Source of the DNA: SMYC01 sp965197495
Lineage (GTDB): Bacteria; Acidobacteriota; Vicinamibacteria; Marinacidobacterales; SMYC01
Length of the DNA stretch: 64,000 nt
Direction of reading: 5' to 3'
Assembly (NCBI GenBank): GCA_965197495.1
Contig: OZ240210.1
Location: forward strand, 7,750,001 to 7,814,000
Part shown: one piece after another, positions 36,693 to 46,082 of the stretch
Numbering within the stretch: position 1 is the first letter of the stretch
Layout of the letters: each line of letters begins with the position of its first letter
Made by a program: the position numbers and the translations under genes
The notes under the pieces: model-generated
The model's input: only the letters and a program-made list of their open reading frames with translations
The model's database searches: none
Told to the model about the DNA's origin: nothing

Positions 36693-38901
36693 CTGAAGTT
36701 CCTGGCTGAAAAAGCCAAGATCCGGTGTTGATCCAATGAGATAGTTGGAATCAATGGTGCTGGCTTCTGTCTACACGGTGATACCTTTGAGCAGGTCGTA
36801 GGCTCTCTGCTGTTTCGAGTCCGGAGTTGTCGTGACATCGAAGGTGGGCTCGTCGGGTCCGGCTTCCGGTCGCCGACATTTGTTTCGGACGATGTTGCTG
36901 AGAAGGCGCAGCAGCGTGCGGAAGCTGGAAGCTCGACTCCCATCGTCAAGCTTCTTGGTTTGTATCTTGCGCAGGGCGGCCTCGGAGCGCTTCGCCGGAG
37001 CAACCGGGTCACGCCTGGCCTTCGCCTGCTGGTCCTCGTCAGAGAATAGCAGCGGCCGCCAAGCCTCCATCATGTGCCACAGGACGTAGTAGGCCAGCAT
37101 GCACAAGAAGACGTGCGCCCGGACTCGGTTTTCGCGCCGGTGACGAATCGGCCGCACCTTTAGGTCCATGCTCTTGAAGGAACGAAACGCCCTCTCGACC
37201 TGGGTCAGCAACTTGTAGCTGCGCACTGTGTCGTCGGTTTTCATCCGCTGCTCAGCAAGACTGGTGCGGATCACGTAGATGCCGTCAAGGGCAGCTTCCG
37301 CAGTGACCTTTGTGTCGTCGATTTCGAAGCTAAAGCTGTCGTCGCGAATGTCCAGCTTGAAGTGCTTGCCGACTTTGTACTTGTTGAGAACTCTGCCTAC
37401 CCGCACACCGATTTTATCTTTACCATGCAGCTGACCCCGCCCGATCCGTTGGCGAATCCCTCCGAACTGCTTAGCGATCGTCCCCATGTGTCGCTTCCAC
37501 CGCTGGAGCCGTTTGTTGGCGAGCTCAGAGTTGCCGTTGGCGAGGCGCGAGGCGTCGGCATCCATCGTTGTCTCGTCTAGCTCGAAGTCGAAACCGTCGT
37601 CACGGATGTCGAGCCTGTAGTACCTGCCGACCTTGTACTTGTTGAGGAGCTTTTTCACTGCAGCACGGATGTCCTCCTTGCCCTGCAAACGGCGCCGCTC
37701 GACCATCCGACAAACTTTCTCCAGCTCCTTGCAGGTCGCTTCGAGCAGAGCACGGCGCTTGTGACGCCGCCTCTCGGCCAGCTCCGGATTGCGGCAAGCG
37801 ACCAGCCTCTCGTTGGGGAAATCCGGGTGCGTCAACTCAAACAGATTCCGCTCGTCGAATAGCCCCATCTGGAGCACCCCATCGTTGATGAGCTTGCGAA
37901 TCGGTTCGGGACGCAGAGCGGTAATCCAGTCGACACCGTCCATCTCCCGCAACTCGTCGATCTGGGTCTGGGTGATCATTCCGCGGTCGCCCACCATCAC
38001 AAACTGCTCGATGCCGAAGCGCTCTTGCACCTTTTCTACCTGAGGCAACAGCGTTTTGGGATCGCCCGTGTTGCCCTCAAAGACCGATACCGACACGGGG
38101 ATGCCGCGTTCGTTGGTCAGCAGACCGTAGTTGATCTGCAGCTTGCCTTTCTTGCCGTCACGGTCGTATCCGAGGCGGGCGATCGGACAACTCACACCCT
38201 CGAAGTAGCTTGAGGTTAGGTCATAGAGCGCCAGGCCGTCGTTTTGGAGATGGCGCGCCGCGAGTTTTTTTTCGATGACCTCCTGGCGTTTGAGAACCCA
38301 GTCCATGGCGGCATAGAGATCGTCTTTGCGGGCATCGCTCACCCCCAGGATTTCGGGCAGTGTGGTTGTGTGCCACCACTGGCTAGTCGCCAGCTTCGAC
38401 TGCGGTTCGAGGATCCGGGCGACTACCATGGCCACGACCAAATCCCGCTCTGGTGAGTGTCGAGAACCAACGAGCTTTTCGAAACCGAGCTGTCTCATGG
38501 CGCTGAGCACCGCGTCGACGTGGCCATGGTGCCGGGAGCCGTTCTCGACGATTTTGAAGGCGACTTCAACCGAGACGAGCTTTTCCCCTTTGAGAATGCG
38601 TCGGATGGCGTCGACTGCGTCCATGGGCAATTTGGACAAGTTAGCGAGCGTGCGCTTGCGGACGTTTCCGCCCACCCGATAGGACTCACGCAGCAGGACC
38701 GCGGGGGTAGAGTTGCGATTGGGGATGATGTGGATATGCATGCCCACCATAGTATCCTATATATCAATGTGTATCAAACCATAAAAGGCTTTAGACATGC
38801 CTACATATTGCATCCCAAAATTAGCCTCTCGGCGTCCCTAAAGACGCGTAATCATTGGGGATTCACACTGTCAGTGGGTTCATTTGACCAAGGAACTTCA
38901 G
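36693..38901 (-). mobile_element. IS1634-family insertion sequence, copy 4 (2209 bp)
   Basis: The CTGAAGTTCC and GGAACTTCAG ends are flanked by GTTAGT at 36687-36692 and 38902-38907. It inserted seven codons into the ISL3 transposase gene and is younger than that element. Confidence 0.94.
36771..38750 (-). CDS. IS1634-family DDE transposase, copy 4
   Basis: 659 residues, intact, with the same catalytic residues and internal duplication as copy 1. Differences from copy 1 are few: LTSSYF, NERGIP, NLFELTH, RHRRENRV. With copy 1 and copy 3 it is one of three complete transposase genes in the window, so the family may still be active and could also mobilise the split copy 2. Confidence 0.93.
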   Translation of the reverse strand: MVGMHIHIIPNRNSTPAVLLRESYRVGGNVRKRTLANLSKLPMDAVDAIRRILKGEKLVSVEVAFKIVENGSRHHGHVDAVLSAMRQLGFEKLVGSRHSPERDLVVAMVVARILEPQSKLATSQWWHTTTLPEILGVSDARKDDLYAAMDWVLKRQEVIEKKLAARHLQNDGLALYDLTSSYFEGVSCPIARLGYDRDGKKGKLQINYGLLTNERGIPVSVSVFEGNTGDPKTLLPQVEKVQERFGIEQFVMVGDRGMITQTQIDELREMDGVDWITALRPEPIRKLINDGVLQMGLFDERNLFELTHPDFPNERLVACRNPELAERRRHKRRALLEATCKELEKVCRMVERRRLQGKEDIRAAVKKLLNKYKVGRYYRLDIRDDGFDFELDETTMDADASRLANGNSELANKRLQRWKRHMGTIAKQFGGIRQRIGRGQLHGKDKIGVRVGRVLNKYKVGKHFKLDIRDDSFSFEIDDTKVTAEAALDGIYVIRTSLAEQRMKTDDTVRSYKLLTQVERAFRSFKSMDLKVRPIRHRRENRVRAHVFLCMLAYYVLWHMMEAWRPLLFSDEDQQAKARRDPVAPAKRSEAALRKIQTKKLDDGSRASSFRTLLRLLSNIVRNKCRRPEAGPDEPTFDVTTTPDSKQQRAYDLLKGITV

Positions 38902-40133
38902 GTTAGTCAACAAGCTCATCGGATTGCAAGGCCTGTGGGTCCGAGGTTTCCACTTCCAGGCGGACAAAGCCAGAGTGGTGGTGGATGTAGTACCACGGAG
39001 GAGGAAGCCTCTGTGCGGGATTTGCGGACGAAAGGTCCGCAAGAACAAAGATCGCTACAATCGCTACTGGCGGCACTTGGACCTGTTCGGAGTCCGGACC
39101 TATCTACTCGATCCGACGAGTGGTATGTCGGCGGTGTGGAGTGGTCAGAGAAAAGGTGCCTTGGGCCGACAAGGGAAGCCGCTTTACCAAAAGCTTCGAA
39201 CAAGAGGTAGCGTGGCTGGCACAGAGGACGGACGTCAGCGCCGTAGCGAACTATTTCCGAGTGACGTGGCGTTCGGTGCGACGGATCATCCAGCGAGTGG
39301 TTGCCGAGCAGCGGGATGAGCGGCGCGAGCTCGATGGATTGCGGGTGATTGGGATGGACGAGATCAGCTACCGCAAACGCCACAAGTACTTAACAGTGGT
39401 AATAGACCATCTCAGCGGCCGGGTCGTCTGGGCGGGAAAGGAGCGCAAGGCCAAGACGCTGCTGCGGTTTTTCCGCAAGCTCGGACCACAAAGAGCCGCG
39501 GAGCTCGAAGCGGTCAGCATGGACATGTGGGAGCCGTACATAACTGTCGTCGGCAAAAAGGCTCCTCAGGCACGGGTGATCTTTGACCGCTTCCACATCG
39601 TCAAGCATCTGAACGAGGCCGTGGATAAGACCCGGCGCGAGCTGGTGCGCGAGCTCAAAGGGACTGCCCGACGCAACCTCAAGAACACCAAGTTTCCCCT
39701 TCTCAAGGCCAAACACAACCGCAGCGCGAAAGACAAACGGGTGCTCCGCGAGCAGGTGCGAGCTAATCGTCGCCTCTACCGCGCCATGCTTCTGCGCGAC
39801 GACTTCATGGACCTCTACACCTACAAAACCGAGACATGGGCCAAGAAGTTTCTCCGAGGATGGCTGCGGCGCGCTATGAGCTCGAGGATAGAGCCCGTCA
39901 AACGCGCGGCGAAGATGATCCGCAGCCACTTCGATGGCGTCATCGCGTGGGTCACGTGGAGACTCAGCAACGGCCGACTCGTAGGAATGAACAACAAAAT
40001 CCGGCTGCTGAGCCACCGCAGCTTTGGACTCCACTCTGCCGAAGCTCTCATCAGTCTCGTCTACCTAAACTGTGGCGGTCTCACCCTCGAGAGGATCCAC
40101 TGAAATGGCAGGAGAGGCCTACTTTCTTCATGG

Positions 40134-40475
40134 TTACTCTCCTTCAGAGCTCGAGAAAAACACCTCGGCGTTCGGGCGCTCTTCGAGCAGTCGGTCCACG
40201 TGCGCGAGCAGGAGCTTTCTCCTCTCGAGCAAGGCCTCCATCTCATCGCCGTCCAAATAGCGCTCCGCGATAATACGCATACCTTGGAGATACAGCTCGT
40301 TCGCCTCTTCGGCTTTGTCCTCCTCGCCGATCGTAGTGAAGGACTCGGCGGCTTCCTTGCGCCAGAAGTAGGGAAGGCGCGCGCGCCTCGAGCTCGCCAG
40401 CGCAACAATAAAGGCGACAACGGCGCCAAGAACACGGGCTAGTTGACCAGTCAGAGTCGACGACCCCGAGGTCAT
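40134..40475 (-). pseudogene. C-terminal piece of a third kinase-like paralogue
   Basis: 113 residues. The last 45 (RYLDGDEMEALLERRKLLLA, then HVDRLLEERPNAEVFF) align with the ends of the neighbouring paralogues (YLNGGQIKGILERRDFLLEH; QIGAIIMRRNALMRRL). The first 55 residues include a hydrophobic helix (ARVLGAVVAFIVALASS) that does not match the family. The ATG overlaps the stop of paralogue 2 (ATGA), so it is coupled. The stop lies in the ISL3 inverted repeat, so that insertion cut its natural end. Confidence 0.55.
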
Positions 40476-41284
40476 GGGTGCTCCGACACAGCCCCGAACA
40501 GGACGGCTTCTTCGCCTTTCTCCGCGACCAGCTTGTCGAGCCGTCGCATCAAGGCGTTGCGCCGCATGATGATGGCTCCGATCTGCGGATCGAGCAGCAG
40601 ACGGCCGAATCGAAACTGCACGTATTCCAGGTCCAGATCCTCGAGCCTTGCGACGAGTTGCCGGTCGAACTTGTGAGGCAGCTTCTCGTCATCGTCCTCG
40701 AGGTAGGGCGAGCTCAAGAACGCCTGCGAGTGGTCGATGAGCACGAGGTTCCACTGCTCGTCCACGAGAATGTCCGTGGGGTCGCGGTCTCCGTTGGCGA
40801 TGAGATTGTCGAACAACCGGCAGCGGGCGAGCTGCTGATCCCACTCCTGAGTCTGCGGCGCGCCAGCGCTCCTGTCTCGAAAGAACTCGACGCCGGTCAC
40901 CCATAGCTGGAGGGAGCCCTCTTGTCCCTGAATGGATCGGACAACGGTCGGCGGCACCATGTGGAGCCCAAGGATGCGGTCCAACTGGTACGCGGCCACT
41001 TCAGCCTCGAAGCTTTCCCACGCCCACTCCTTCGGACCGCGCTGTATGGGTTTCCACAATGCGTCGATCTCTCGAGCTCCTTGCCTCAAGGTGATCCGTT
41101 TCGGCTGATTCACGCCGCTACCTACATCCTCGACGGACACAATCTCGGCATTCGCCAAGAATCGCTCGTAGTCTTTTTCCTTGCCCATCCAGACCTTGGA
41201 CTGGGCCGAGCCGAGTGCGGGAAGGCTGGCTAAAACCAGTCCAACCAGCAACGGGCAGAACGGACGAGAACTCCTCTTTCGCAT
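40472..41284 (-). CDS. Exported kinase-like protein (paralogue 2), intact
   Basis: 270 residues from the ATG at 41284, chosen for its signal peptide (MRKRSSRPFCPLLVGLVLAS, ending LGSAQS); an upstream start at 41341 lacks one. Conserved with paralogue 1: DALWKPIQRGPKEWAWESFE, AAYQLDRILGLHMVPPTVVR, GSLQLWVTG, RLFDNLIANGDRDPTDILVD and WNLVLIDHSQAFLSSP. The DRDPTD...D and IDHS motifs resemble the catalytic and metal-binding loops of HipA/Fam20/PI3K-like kinases, which is inferred from pattern only. The signal peptide places it outside the cytoplasm. Coupled to the fragment downstream. Confidence 0.65.
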   Translation of the reverse strand: MRKRSSRPFCPLLVGLVLASLPALGSAQSKVWMGKEKDYERFLANAEIVSVEDVGSGVNQPKRITLRQGAREIDALWKPIQRGPKEWAWESFEAEVAAYQLDRILGLHMVPPTVVRSIQGQEGSLQLWVTGVEFFRDRSAGAPQTQEWDQQLARCRLFDNLIANGDRDPTDILVDEQWNLVLIDHSQAFLSSPYLEDDDEKLPHKFDRQLVARLEDLDLEYVQFRFGRLLLDPQIGAIIMRRNALMRRLDKLVAEKGEEAVLFGAVSEHP

Positions 41285-41676
41285 GGCTTCGCACCTCCGG
41301 ACAGCCAGGACGCCTTCGCCCGGCCGCTGAATGTCCAGCAACGAACCACGACCTCGATCACGCTCACACGTTCTGGGCCTGGAACCGAGGCCAATCGCGT
41401 CATCACCTCGAGCGCCGTCGAAATGCCGTCTCCACGAGAAGGTATTCTAAATCGAAAGCGCGGGATCTTCAACGATCGGGTCGAGTCAGCCAGTCCGTCC
41501 TTCAAGAAGTGTGTTCCATTGACAAACCCGCACTCTACTACACGAGGCCAATATGATGGACCCGCCTTTGTCAGCGCGATTCTTTCCGCCTTCGAGATCA
41601 AAAAGTGCGAAAATGTAGAGAGCACCCAGTGAACCCGTGAGGAGGAGCACGACTTGGGCGAACATCGATTCGAGCA
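41285..41676. other. Intergenic region without a clear gene
   Basis: A minus-strand TAGAAT (41444-41449) may be a -10 box for the kinase-like gene, with a long leader. A minus frame from about 41665 (FAQVVLLLTGSLGALYIFAL) begins with a membrane-helix-like stretch but loses character; it may be a remnant. Confidence 0.35.
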
Positions 41677-42174
41677 ATGACCGAAAAGCGAGCTTTTAGG
41701 CGCTACCTGCGCCAGTTGTTGCTCATGGATGAGCCGCCGGAGCGCACAGCCCGTACCTTTGGTCTCGGGGTGCTCGTCGGCTTCTCACCGTTCATTGGTT
41801 TTCACACGCTTATCGCGATCGCCGTCATCCTTCTGTTCCGCGTCAATCGCCTCGCCTTCCTTGCCGGTGTCTACTCGAATACCCCATGGACCGTGGCGCC
41901 CGCCGCAGCGCTCGGCACGGGCCTCGGCGTCTTCATTCTCGGGAGCGATGGGGCCTTGCCCGAAATTAGCTACGAGACACTATCTTCAGGTCGGTTTTGG
42001 AGCGAGCTGACCGGCGACGCATGGAATCTGCTCGTGCCTTTTTTCGTCGGAAACTTCATCCTCTCAGCAGTTTTGGCCATGTTAGCCTATTGGATCTCGA
42101 AACGCTTCTTGTTGCAATACCGCGCGAGACGCGGCCGGGAGAACGTCATCACCGCCGCGAACGACCCGACCTGA
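41677..42174 (+). CDS. DUF2062 membrane protein
   Basis: 165 residues. MDEPPERTARTFGLGVLVGF, SPFIGFHTLIAIAVILLFRV and NRLAFLAGVYSNTPWT are DUF2062 hallmarks. Three to four hydrophobic helices follow, ending with a basic tail. The function is unknown; relatives occur near lipid or glycan biosynthesis genes. The frame is intact. It is separated by 57 bp from the D-carbamoylase gene on the same strand. Confidence 0.85.
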   Translation: MTEKRAFRRYLRQLLLMDEPPERTARTFGLGVLVGFSPFIGFHTLIAIAVILLFRVNRLAFLAGVYSNTPWTVAPAAALGTGLGVFILGSDGALPEISYETLSSGRFWSELTGDAWNLLVPFFVGNFILSAVLAMLAYWISKRFLLQYRARRGRENVITAANDPT

Positions 42175-42231
42175 ACCAGGCGTTCGCCGCGACACGGATG
42201 AAATTGTAGCTACCAATAAGAGGAGACCCCG

Positions 42232-43167
42232 ATGAGCCGGTTTCTGATGGTCGGCGGCGCGCAGCTCGGTCCCATCGCGCGGGAAGAACCCCGGGCCGAC
42301 GTCGTGGCGCGCATGACGGCGCTCTTGCACCAGGCGAAAGACCGTGGGTGCGATCTTGTCGTCTTCCCGGAGCTCGCGCTCACGACGTTTTTTCCCCGAT
42401 GGTGGGTCGACGACGACGCGGAGATGGACGCCTTTTTCGAGCGCAAGATGCCGTCCGGGGCGACACAGCCACTCTTCAACGAAGCGAAAGCCCTCGGCCT
42501 CGGCTTCTATCTCGGCTACGCGGAGCTCGTAGGCGGACGCCACTACAACACATCCATCCTCGTCGACGGGGACGGCAACATCGTCGGCAAATACCGCAAA
42601 GTCCATCTACCGGGACACGACGACAACCGGCCCGATCTCGCGTTCCAACATCTGGAGAAGCGCTATTTCGACGTGGGCGATCTCGGATTCCGCGCATGGC
42701 GCACCATGGGCGGTGTGCTCGGGATGATGATTTGTAACGACCGGCGCTGGCCCGAGTCTTACCGCGTGATGGCGCTCCAAGGCGTCGAAATGATCCTTCT
42801 CGGCTACAACACACCCTCGAGCGTCCCGTGGGAGCCCATCTATGACGACTTGTCCCACTTCCACAATCACCTCGTCATGCAAGCGGGCGCCTATCAGAAC
42901 AACACCTGGGTGGTCGGGGTCGCCAAAGCCGGCACGGAAGAAGACTGCGAGCTCATCGGCGGAAGCGCCATCATCGCGCCATCGGGCGAGATCGTCGCCG
43001 TCGCCTCGACCAAGAGCGACGAGCTCATCACCGCCCATTGCGACCTCGACCTGTGCGCCTACAATCACCGGGCGCTCTTCAATTTCGAGAAGAACCGACA
43101 GATCGAGCATTACAGCCTCATCACCGAACGGCGCGGCGCCATCCCTCCCGCCATCCTTCCTGAATGA
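42232..43167 (+). CDS. N-carbamoyl-D-amino acid hydrolase (nitrilase superfamily)
   Basis: 311 residues, close in pattern and length to the Agrobacterium D-carbamoylase (304). The catalytic triad is Glu47 (VVFPELALTTFFPRW), Lys123 (GKYRKVHLPGH) and Cys168 (MMICNDRRWPE). FQHLEKRYFDVGDLGF and MQAGAYQNNTW are shared family stretches. It cleaves N-carbamoyl-D-amino acids to D-amino acid, ammonia and CO2. AGGAGA precedes the ATG. No hydantoinase is adjacent; its TGA overlaps the YkgJ-type ATG (ATGA). Confidence 0.88.
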   Translation: MSRFLMVGGAQLGPIAREEPRADVVARMTALLHQAKDRGCDLVVFPELALTTFFPRWWVDDDAEMDAFFERKMPSGATQPLFNEAKALGLGFYLGYAELVGGRHYNTSILVDGDGNIVGKYRKVHLPGHDDNRPDLAFQHLEKRYFDVGDLGFRAWRTMGGVLGMMICNDRRWPESYRVMALQGVEMILLGYNTPSSVPWEPIYDDLSHFHNHLVMQAGAYQNNTWVVGVAKAGTEEDCELIGGSAIIAPSGEIVAVASTKSDELITAHCDLDLCAYNHRALFNFEKNRQIEHYSLITERRGAIPPAILPE

Positions 43168-43619
43168 GCGACGAGCTCACTTGGATTCGGCGCGGGCTCC
43201 GCTTCGAGTGTCAGCCCGATTGCGGCAAATGCTGCACGCAACAGGAGCGCAAAGGGAGCGTCTTTCTGGAGCCCGAGGACATCGAGCGCCTCGCAAAACA
43301 TCTCGGCATGACGAGCCGCGCCTTTGCCACCGAGTACACGACGAGCGACGATGGCGAGCTTGAGCTCGCCATCGTCGAAAACGGCGATTGCCGCTTCCTG
43401 GACCTAGGACGCTGTACCGTCTACGAAGCACGGCCATCGCAGTGCCGCGCCTATCCGTTTCTGCCGCTCGACGGCTACACGCCCATCGAGGCGCCGAATA
43501 CGTGGAGATACGAGAAGAAATTCTGTCCCGGGATCGGTAAAGGCCGGCTCTTCAAGAAGGAAGAAATCACAGCCATCCTCCGAGGCCGGGACCACGTCGC
43601 GGGCTTCGACGACGACTAG
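43164..43619 (+). CDS. YkgJ-type cysteine-cluster protein
   Basis: 151 residues. The metal-binding cysteines follow the YkgJ pattern: FECQPDCGKCC at 15-24, then GDCRFLDLGRCTVYEARPSQ plus C, and a final KKFCPG. It probably binds Zn or an Fe-S cluster. The role is unknown. It is translationally coupled to the carbamoylase gene, which suggests a shared process or a maturation role, inferred from context only. Confidence 0.85.
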   Translation: MSDELTWIRRGLRFECQPDCGKCCTQQERKGSVFLEPEDIERLAKHLGMTSRAFATEYTTSDDGELELAIVENGDCRFLDLGRCTVYEARPSQCRAYPFLPLDGYTPIEAPNTWRYEKKFCPGIGKGRLFKKEEITAILRGRDHVAGFDDD

Positions 43620-43622
43620 CTG

Positions 43623-44060
43623 CTACTCTGGAGCCACCGCGATCGCTTCGATCTCTACGAGAAAGACCGGCCGCGCGAGCCGCTCAATTTGAACGAGCGT
43701 GCTCGCCGGAGGATGGCCCCCGAAATATTCCCGGCACACAGAAGCGGCGCCACGAAAGGCCTCGATGTCTGTCGTAAAGATGTTGATCTTGACGACGTTC
43801 GAAAAATCGGCGCCCTCGGAAGCGAGCACCGACTTCATGTTCTCGAGCACCTGACGGAGCTGCGATTTCATATCGCCTGCCCCAACGACGTTGCCCTCCC
43901 CGTCGAGAGCGACTTGGCCGGCGAGGAACATCAAGTTCCCGACCTTGACGAGATGGCTATAGGCGGTCGGCTGCGTCATCCCCTCGGGGTTGGTCCGCTC
44001 GATTTGCTGAGCGGTCGCGGTCGATGTCATGAGAAGCGAAACGAGCCAAAAGATTCTCAT
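43623..44060 (-). CDS. Exported single-domain RidA protein
   Basis: 145 residues from the ATG at 44060, chosen for the GGAGG site 7 bp upstream and the signal peptide MRIFWLVSLLMTSTATAQQ. The RidA core is present (GNLMFLAGQVALDGEGNVVG, QLRQVLENMKSVLASEGADF), but the usual PARxxV Arg region reads PPASTLVQIERLARP, so the Arg of true RidA is replaced by Ser. This places it in the broader YjgF/YER057c group, perhaps without imine deaminase activity. It converges on the YkgJ gene with 3 bp between stops. Confidence 0.8.
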   Translation of the reverse strand: MRIFWLVSLLMTSTATAQQIERTNPEGMTQPTAYSHLVKVGNLMFLAGQVALDGEGNVVGAGDMKSQLRQVLENMKSVLASEGADFSNVVKINIFTTDIEAFRGAASVCREYFGGHPPASTLVQIERLARPVFLVEIEAIAVAPE

Positions 44061-44107
44061 CAGATATGCCTCCAGTTGAGCGGATTCTACCTCTCGGGAA
44101 GCGCGTG

Positions 44108-44479
44108 TCAGAAGCGGAAGCGCAGCTCGCCGACGATCTGCCGCTTGATGATGTCGCCGAAGACGTGATGCTGGACTTCGGCGTTGGTCAGGTTGGTCAC
44201 CTTGACCGCGGTCGTGAGCTTGCCCTCTTCCCAATGCACCCCGAACCCCGCGCTCACGATCGCGTAAGGCTCGGTGGGACCGTGAAACCTGACGTCGAGA
44301 ACATCCTGCCAAAACCCGCCATCGACGAAGCTTGTGGTGACGTCGCCGAAATAGCGGTCATAGGTGAAATCGAAGCCCGCGTTGAAGTGATAGCTCGGAG
44401 GCAAATTGAGCTCGGTGGGCTCACGCGCGCCGACGAGCTGATCCTCCCGTTGGACAACCCCGTATCCTACAAAAGACAA
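44108..44479 (-). pseudogene. TonB-dependent receptor, C-terminal fragment
   Basis: The frame ends with FGDIIKRQIVGELRFRF, the outer-membrane C-terminal Phe signature, after barrel-like strands (FNAGFDFTYDRYFGDVTTSF, KLTTAVKVTNLTNAEVQHHV). A full receptor has 700 or more residues; only about 120 remain. The 5' end is cut near 44479, just before the regulator gene, so a deletion has removed the rest. Confidence 0.75.
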
Positions 44480-44505
44480 TGAGACCGCACGACGTGGAGG
44501 CGACT

Positions 44506-46077
44506 ATGGACGAGCTATCGAAGGAATCGACGCTAGACCCCAGCGCGCCCCTGGCCGAGGCGGCAGACGCCTCGACCGACCGCATGCTTGCGCTCTACGC
44601 GATCGGCAAGCTTCTGCTCGAGCAACGCGAGGCCGATCAAGTCATCCACACGATCCATAGCGCACTCATCGACCAGCTCACCCCCGATCACGCTTGTGTC
44701 CTCGCCATCCAGCCCGACGGCAGCTATCGATCTCTCGCCGAACATGAGCTCGACCTCGACCTGCCCGAGAAGAGTTGGTCCGTGAGCCGCACAGCCCTGA
44801 AGCACACCCGCGAAACGGGTCTCGCGCTTCTCGCCACCGACACGATGGACGACCCGCAATTCGAGGGCTCCGGAAGCGTCCACCGGTTCCAGATCCGATC
44901 GATCCTTTGCGTGCCGCTCGGCACGAATCCCGTACGGGGCTTGATCTACATGGATCGACGCTCGAAAGACTGCGCTTTCGATCGCAGCGACCTTCAGTTT
45001 CTGACGGCCGCATCCGCCTATGCGTCGATGATCCTCGACCGCATCGAAGAATATGACCGCGCCTCTGAGGAGCTCAGGACGCGCGCGGACCAACTCGAGC
45101 TCTTGCAGGGCGAGCTCTTGCGCCACCACATCGTCGGACGCTCACCCGCGCTTCTCGAATCCTACGAGACCGTGCAGCGCTACGCTCGAGGTGGTGCTCG
45201 GGTCCTCCTGCGAGGCGAGACAGGAACAGGCAAAGAGCTCTTCGCGCGCGCCTATGCCGCCAATACCGAACGGCGCGGCAAAGGCTACCTCCCGGTTCCG
45301 ATACCGGGCCTGTCCCCTACGCTCATCGAGTCCGAGCTGTTCGGCCACGTCAAAGGTGCCTTCACCGAAGCGGGCCGCGACAAGAAAGATTTCGAAGCCG
45401 CGAATGGCGGCGTGATCTTCCTCGACGAGGTGGGCGATATCGACCCCGCGCTTCAGGTAAAGCTACTTCGCTTCCTCGACGCGGGTGAGATTTATCGCGT
45501 CGGCGACACCCAGCCCCGCTTCGTCGATACGCTCATCGTCTCCGCCACGAACTTGCCCTTGGAACAGCTGGTCGAGCAAGGTCGCTTCTGCGGCGACTTG
45601 CTCGCCCGGCTCGGCCACACGGTCACGATCCCGCCTCTGCGTGAACGCCGCGAAGACGTTCCTCTTCTGGTGGAACATTTCGCCCACGGCTTCGGAAAAG
45701 GGCGCCGGCCCAAGACCTTCGCCGCCGAGACAATGGAGCTCTTGCAGGACTACAAATGGGAGTTCAACGTCCGGCAACTCCACCAAGTCGTCGAGCAAGT
45801 CACCTATCTCGTCGACCGTGACGAGATCCTCCCGGAGGATCTGCCGGGTTTCGTCCGCATGCGACAGCCGAAAAAGATGGCGCGCACCGCGACTGGCGGC
45901 GCTCCGCTGACCCTCCGCGAAGTCGTCGAGGCAACCGAGCGCGAGCACATCGAGCACGTGCTCGACTACACTCGAGACAACCGACGCAAGGCGATCGAGA
46001 TTCTCGGCATCTCTTCGGACACCTTCTACAAGCCTCTCGAAGAGATGGGCCTTCACAAGAGAACCGAACGGTCCTAG
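44506..46077 (+). CDS. GAF-AAA+-Fis regulator with degenerate sigma-54 contact loop
   Basis: 523 residues. The start at 44506 has GGAGG 7 bp upstream. A GAF sensor (about 30-180) is followed by an AAA+ domain: Walker A GETGTGKELF, Walker B GGVIFLDEVGDI, and ESELFGHVKGAFTEA. Activators of sigma-54 need GAFTGA in that loop; here it is GAFTEA. The sensor II region is EFNVRQL instead of PGNVREL. A Fis HTH closes the protein (NRRKAIEILGISSDTFYKPL). It may have lost sigma-54 contact and act in another way. The frame is intact. Confidence 0.85.
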   Translation: MDELSKESTLDPSAPLAEAADASTDRMLALYAIGKLLLEQREADQVIHTIHSALIDQLTPDHACVLAIQPDGSYRSLAEHELDLDLPEKSWSVSRTALKHTRETGLALLATDTMDDPQFEGSGSVHRFQIRSILCVPLGTNPVRGLIYMDRRSKDCAFDRSDLQFLTAASAYASMILDRIEEYDRASEELRTRADQLELLQGELLRHHIVGRSPALLESYETVQRYARGGARVLLRGETGTGKELFARAYAANTERRGKGYLPVPIPGLSPTLIESELFGHVKGAFTEAGRDKKDFEAANGGVIFLDEVGDIDPALQVKLLRFLDAGEIYRVGDTQPRFVDTLIVSATNLPLEQLVEQGRFCGDLLARLGHTVTIPPLRERREDVPLLVEHFAHGFGKGRRPKTFAAETMELLQDYKWEFNVRQLHQVVEQVTYLVDRDEILPEDLPGFVRMRQPKKMARTATGGAPLTLREVVEATEREHIEHVLDYTRDNRRKAIEILGISSDTFYKPLEEMGLHKRTERS

Positions 46078-46082
46078 CCGCG

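Larger units (their letters stand above)
36673..40103 (+). pseudogene. ISL3-family transposase, interrupted by IS1634 and frameshifted
   Basis: The start MRVTTLV (36673-36692) lies left of IS copy 4 and joins at 38908 to NKLIGLQGLWVRGFHFQADK. A zinc-finger region follows (CGICGRKV). Near 39111 one extra base shifts the frame; it continues as RRVVCRRCGVVREKVPWADK, a second Cys pair, and then the DDE domain (VIGMDEISYRKRHKY, SMDMWEPYITVV, FDRFHIVKHLNEAVDK). The C-terminal half is complete to 40103. Two lesions make it inactive. Confidence 0.9.
36594..40141 (+). mobile_element. ISL3-family element, split by IS1634 copy 4
   Basis: Bounds are tentative: GAGGGTAAGCCATG (36594-36607) and CATGGTTACTCTC (40129-40141) form an imperfect inverted pair. 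Without the 2209-bp IS and its 6-bp duplication the element is 1333 bp, normal for ISL3. No clear 8-bp target duplication was found. Confidence 0.6.

Noticed and set aside
36700..39118. Programmed frameshift in the ISL3 transposase
   Set aside because: ISL3 enzymes are made from one frame and no slippery heptamer is seen at 39111; a one-base insertion is simpler.
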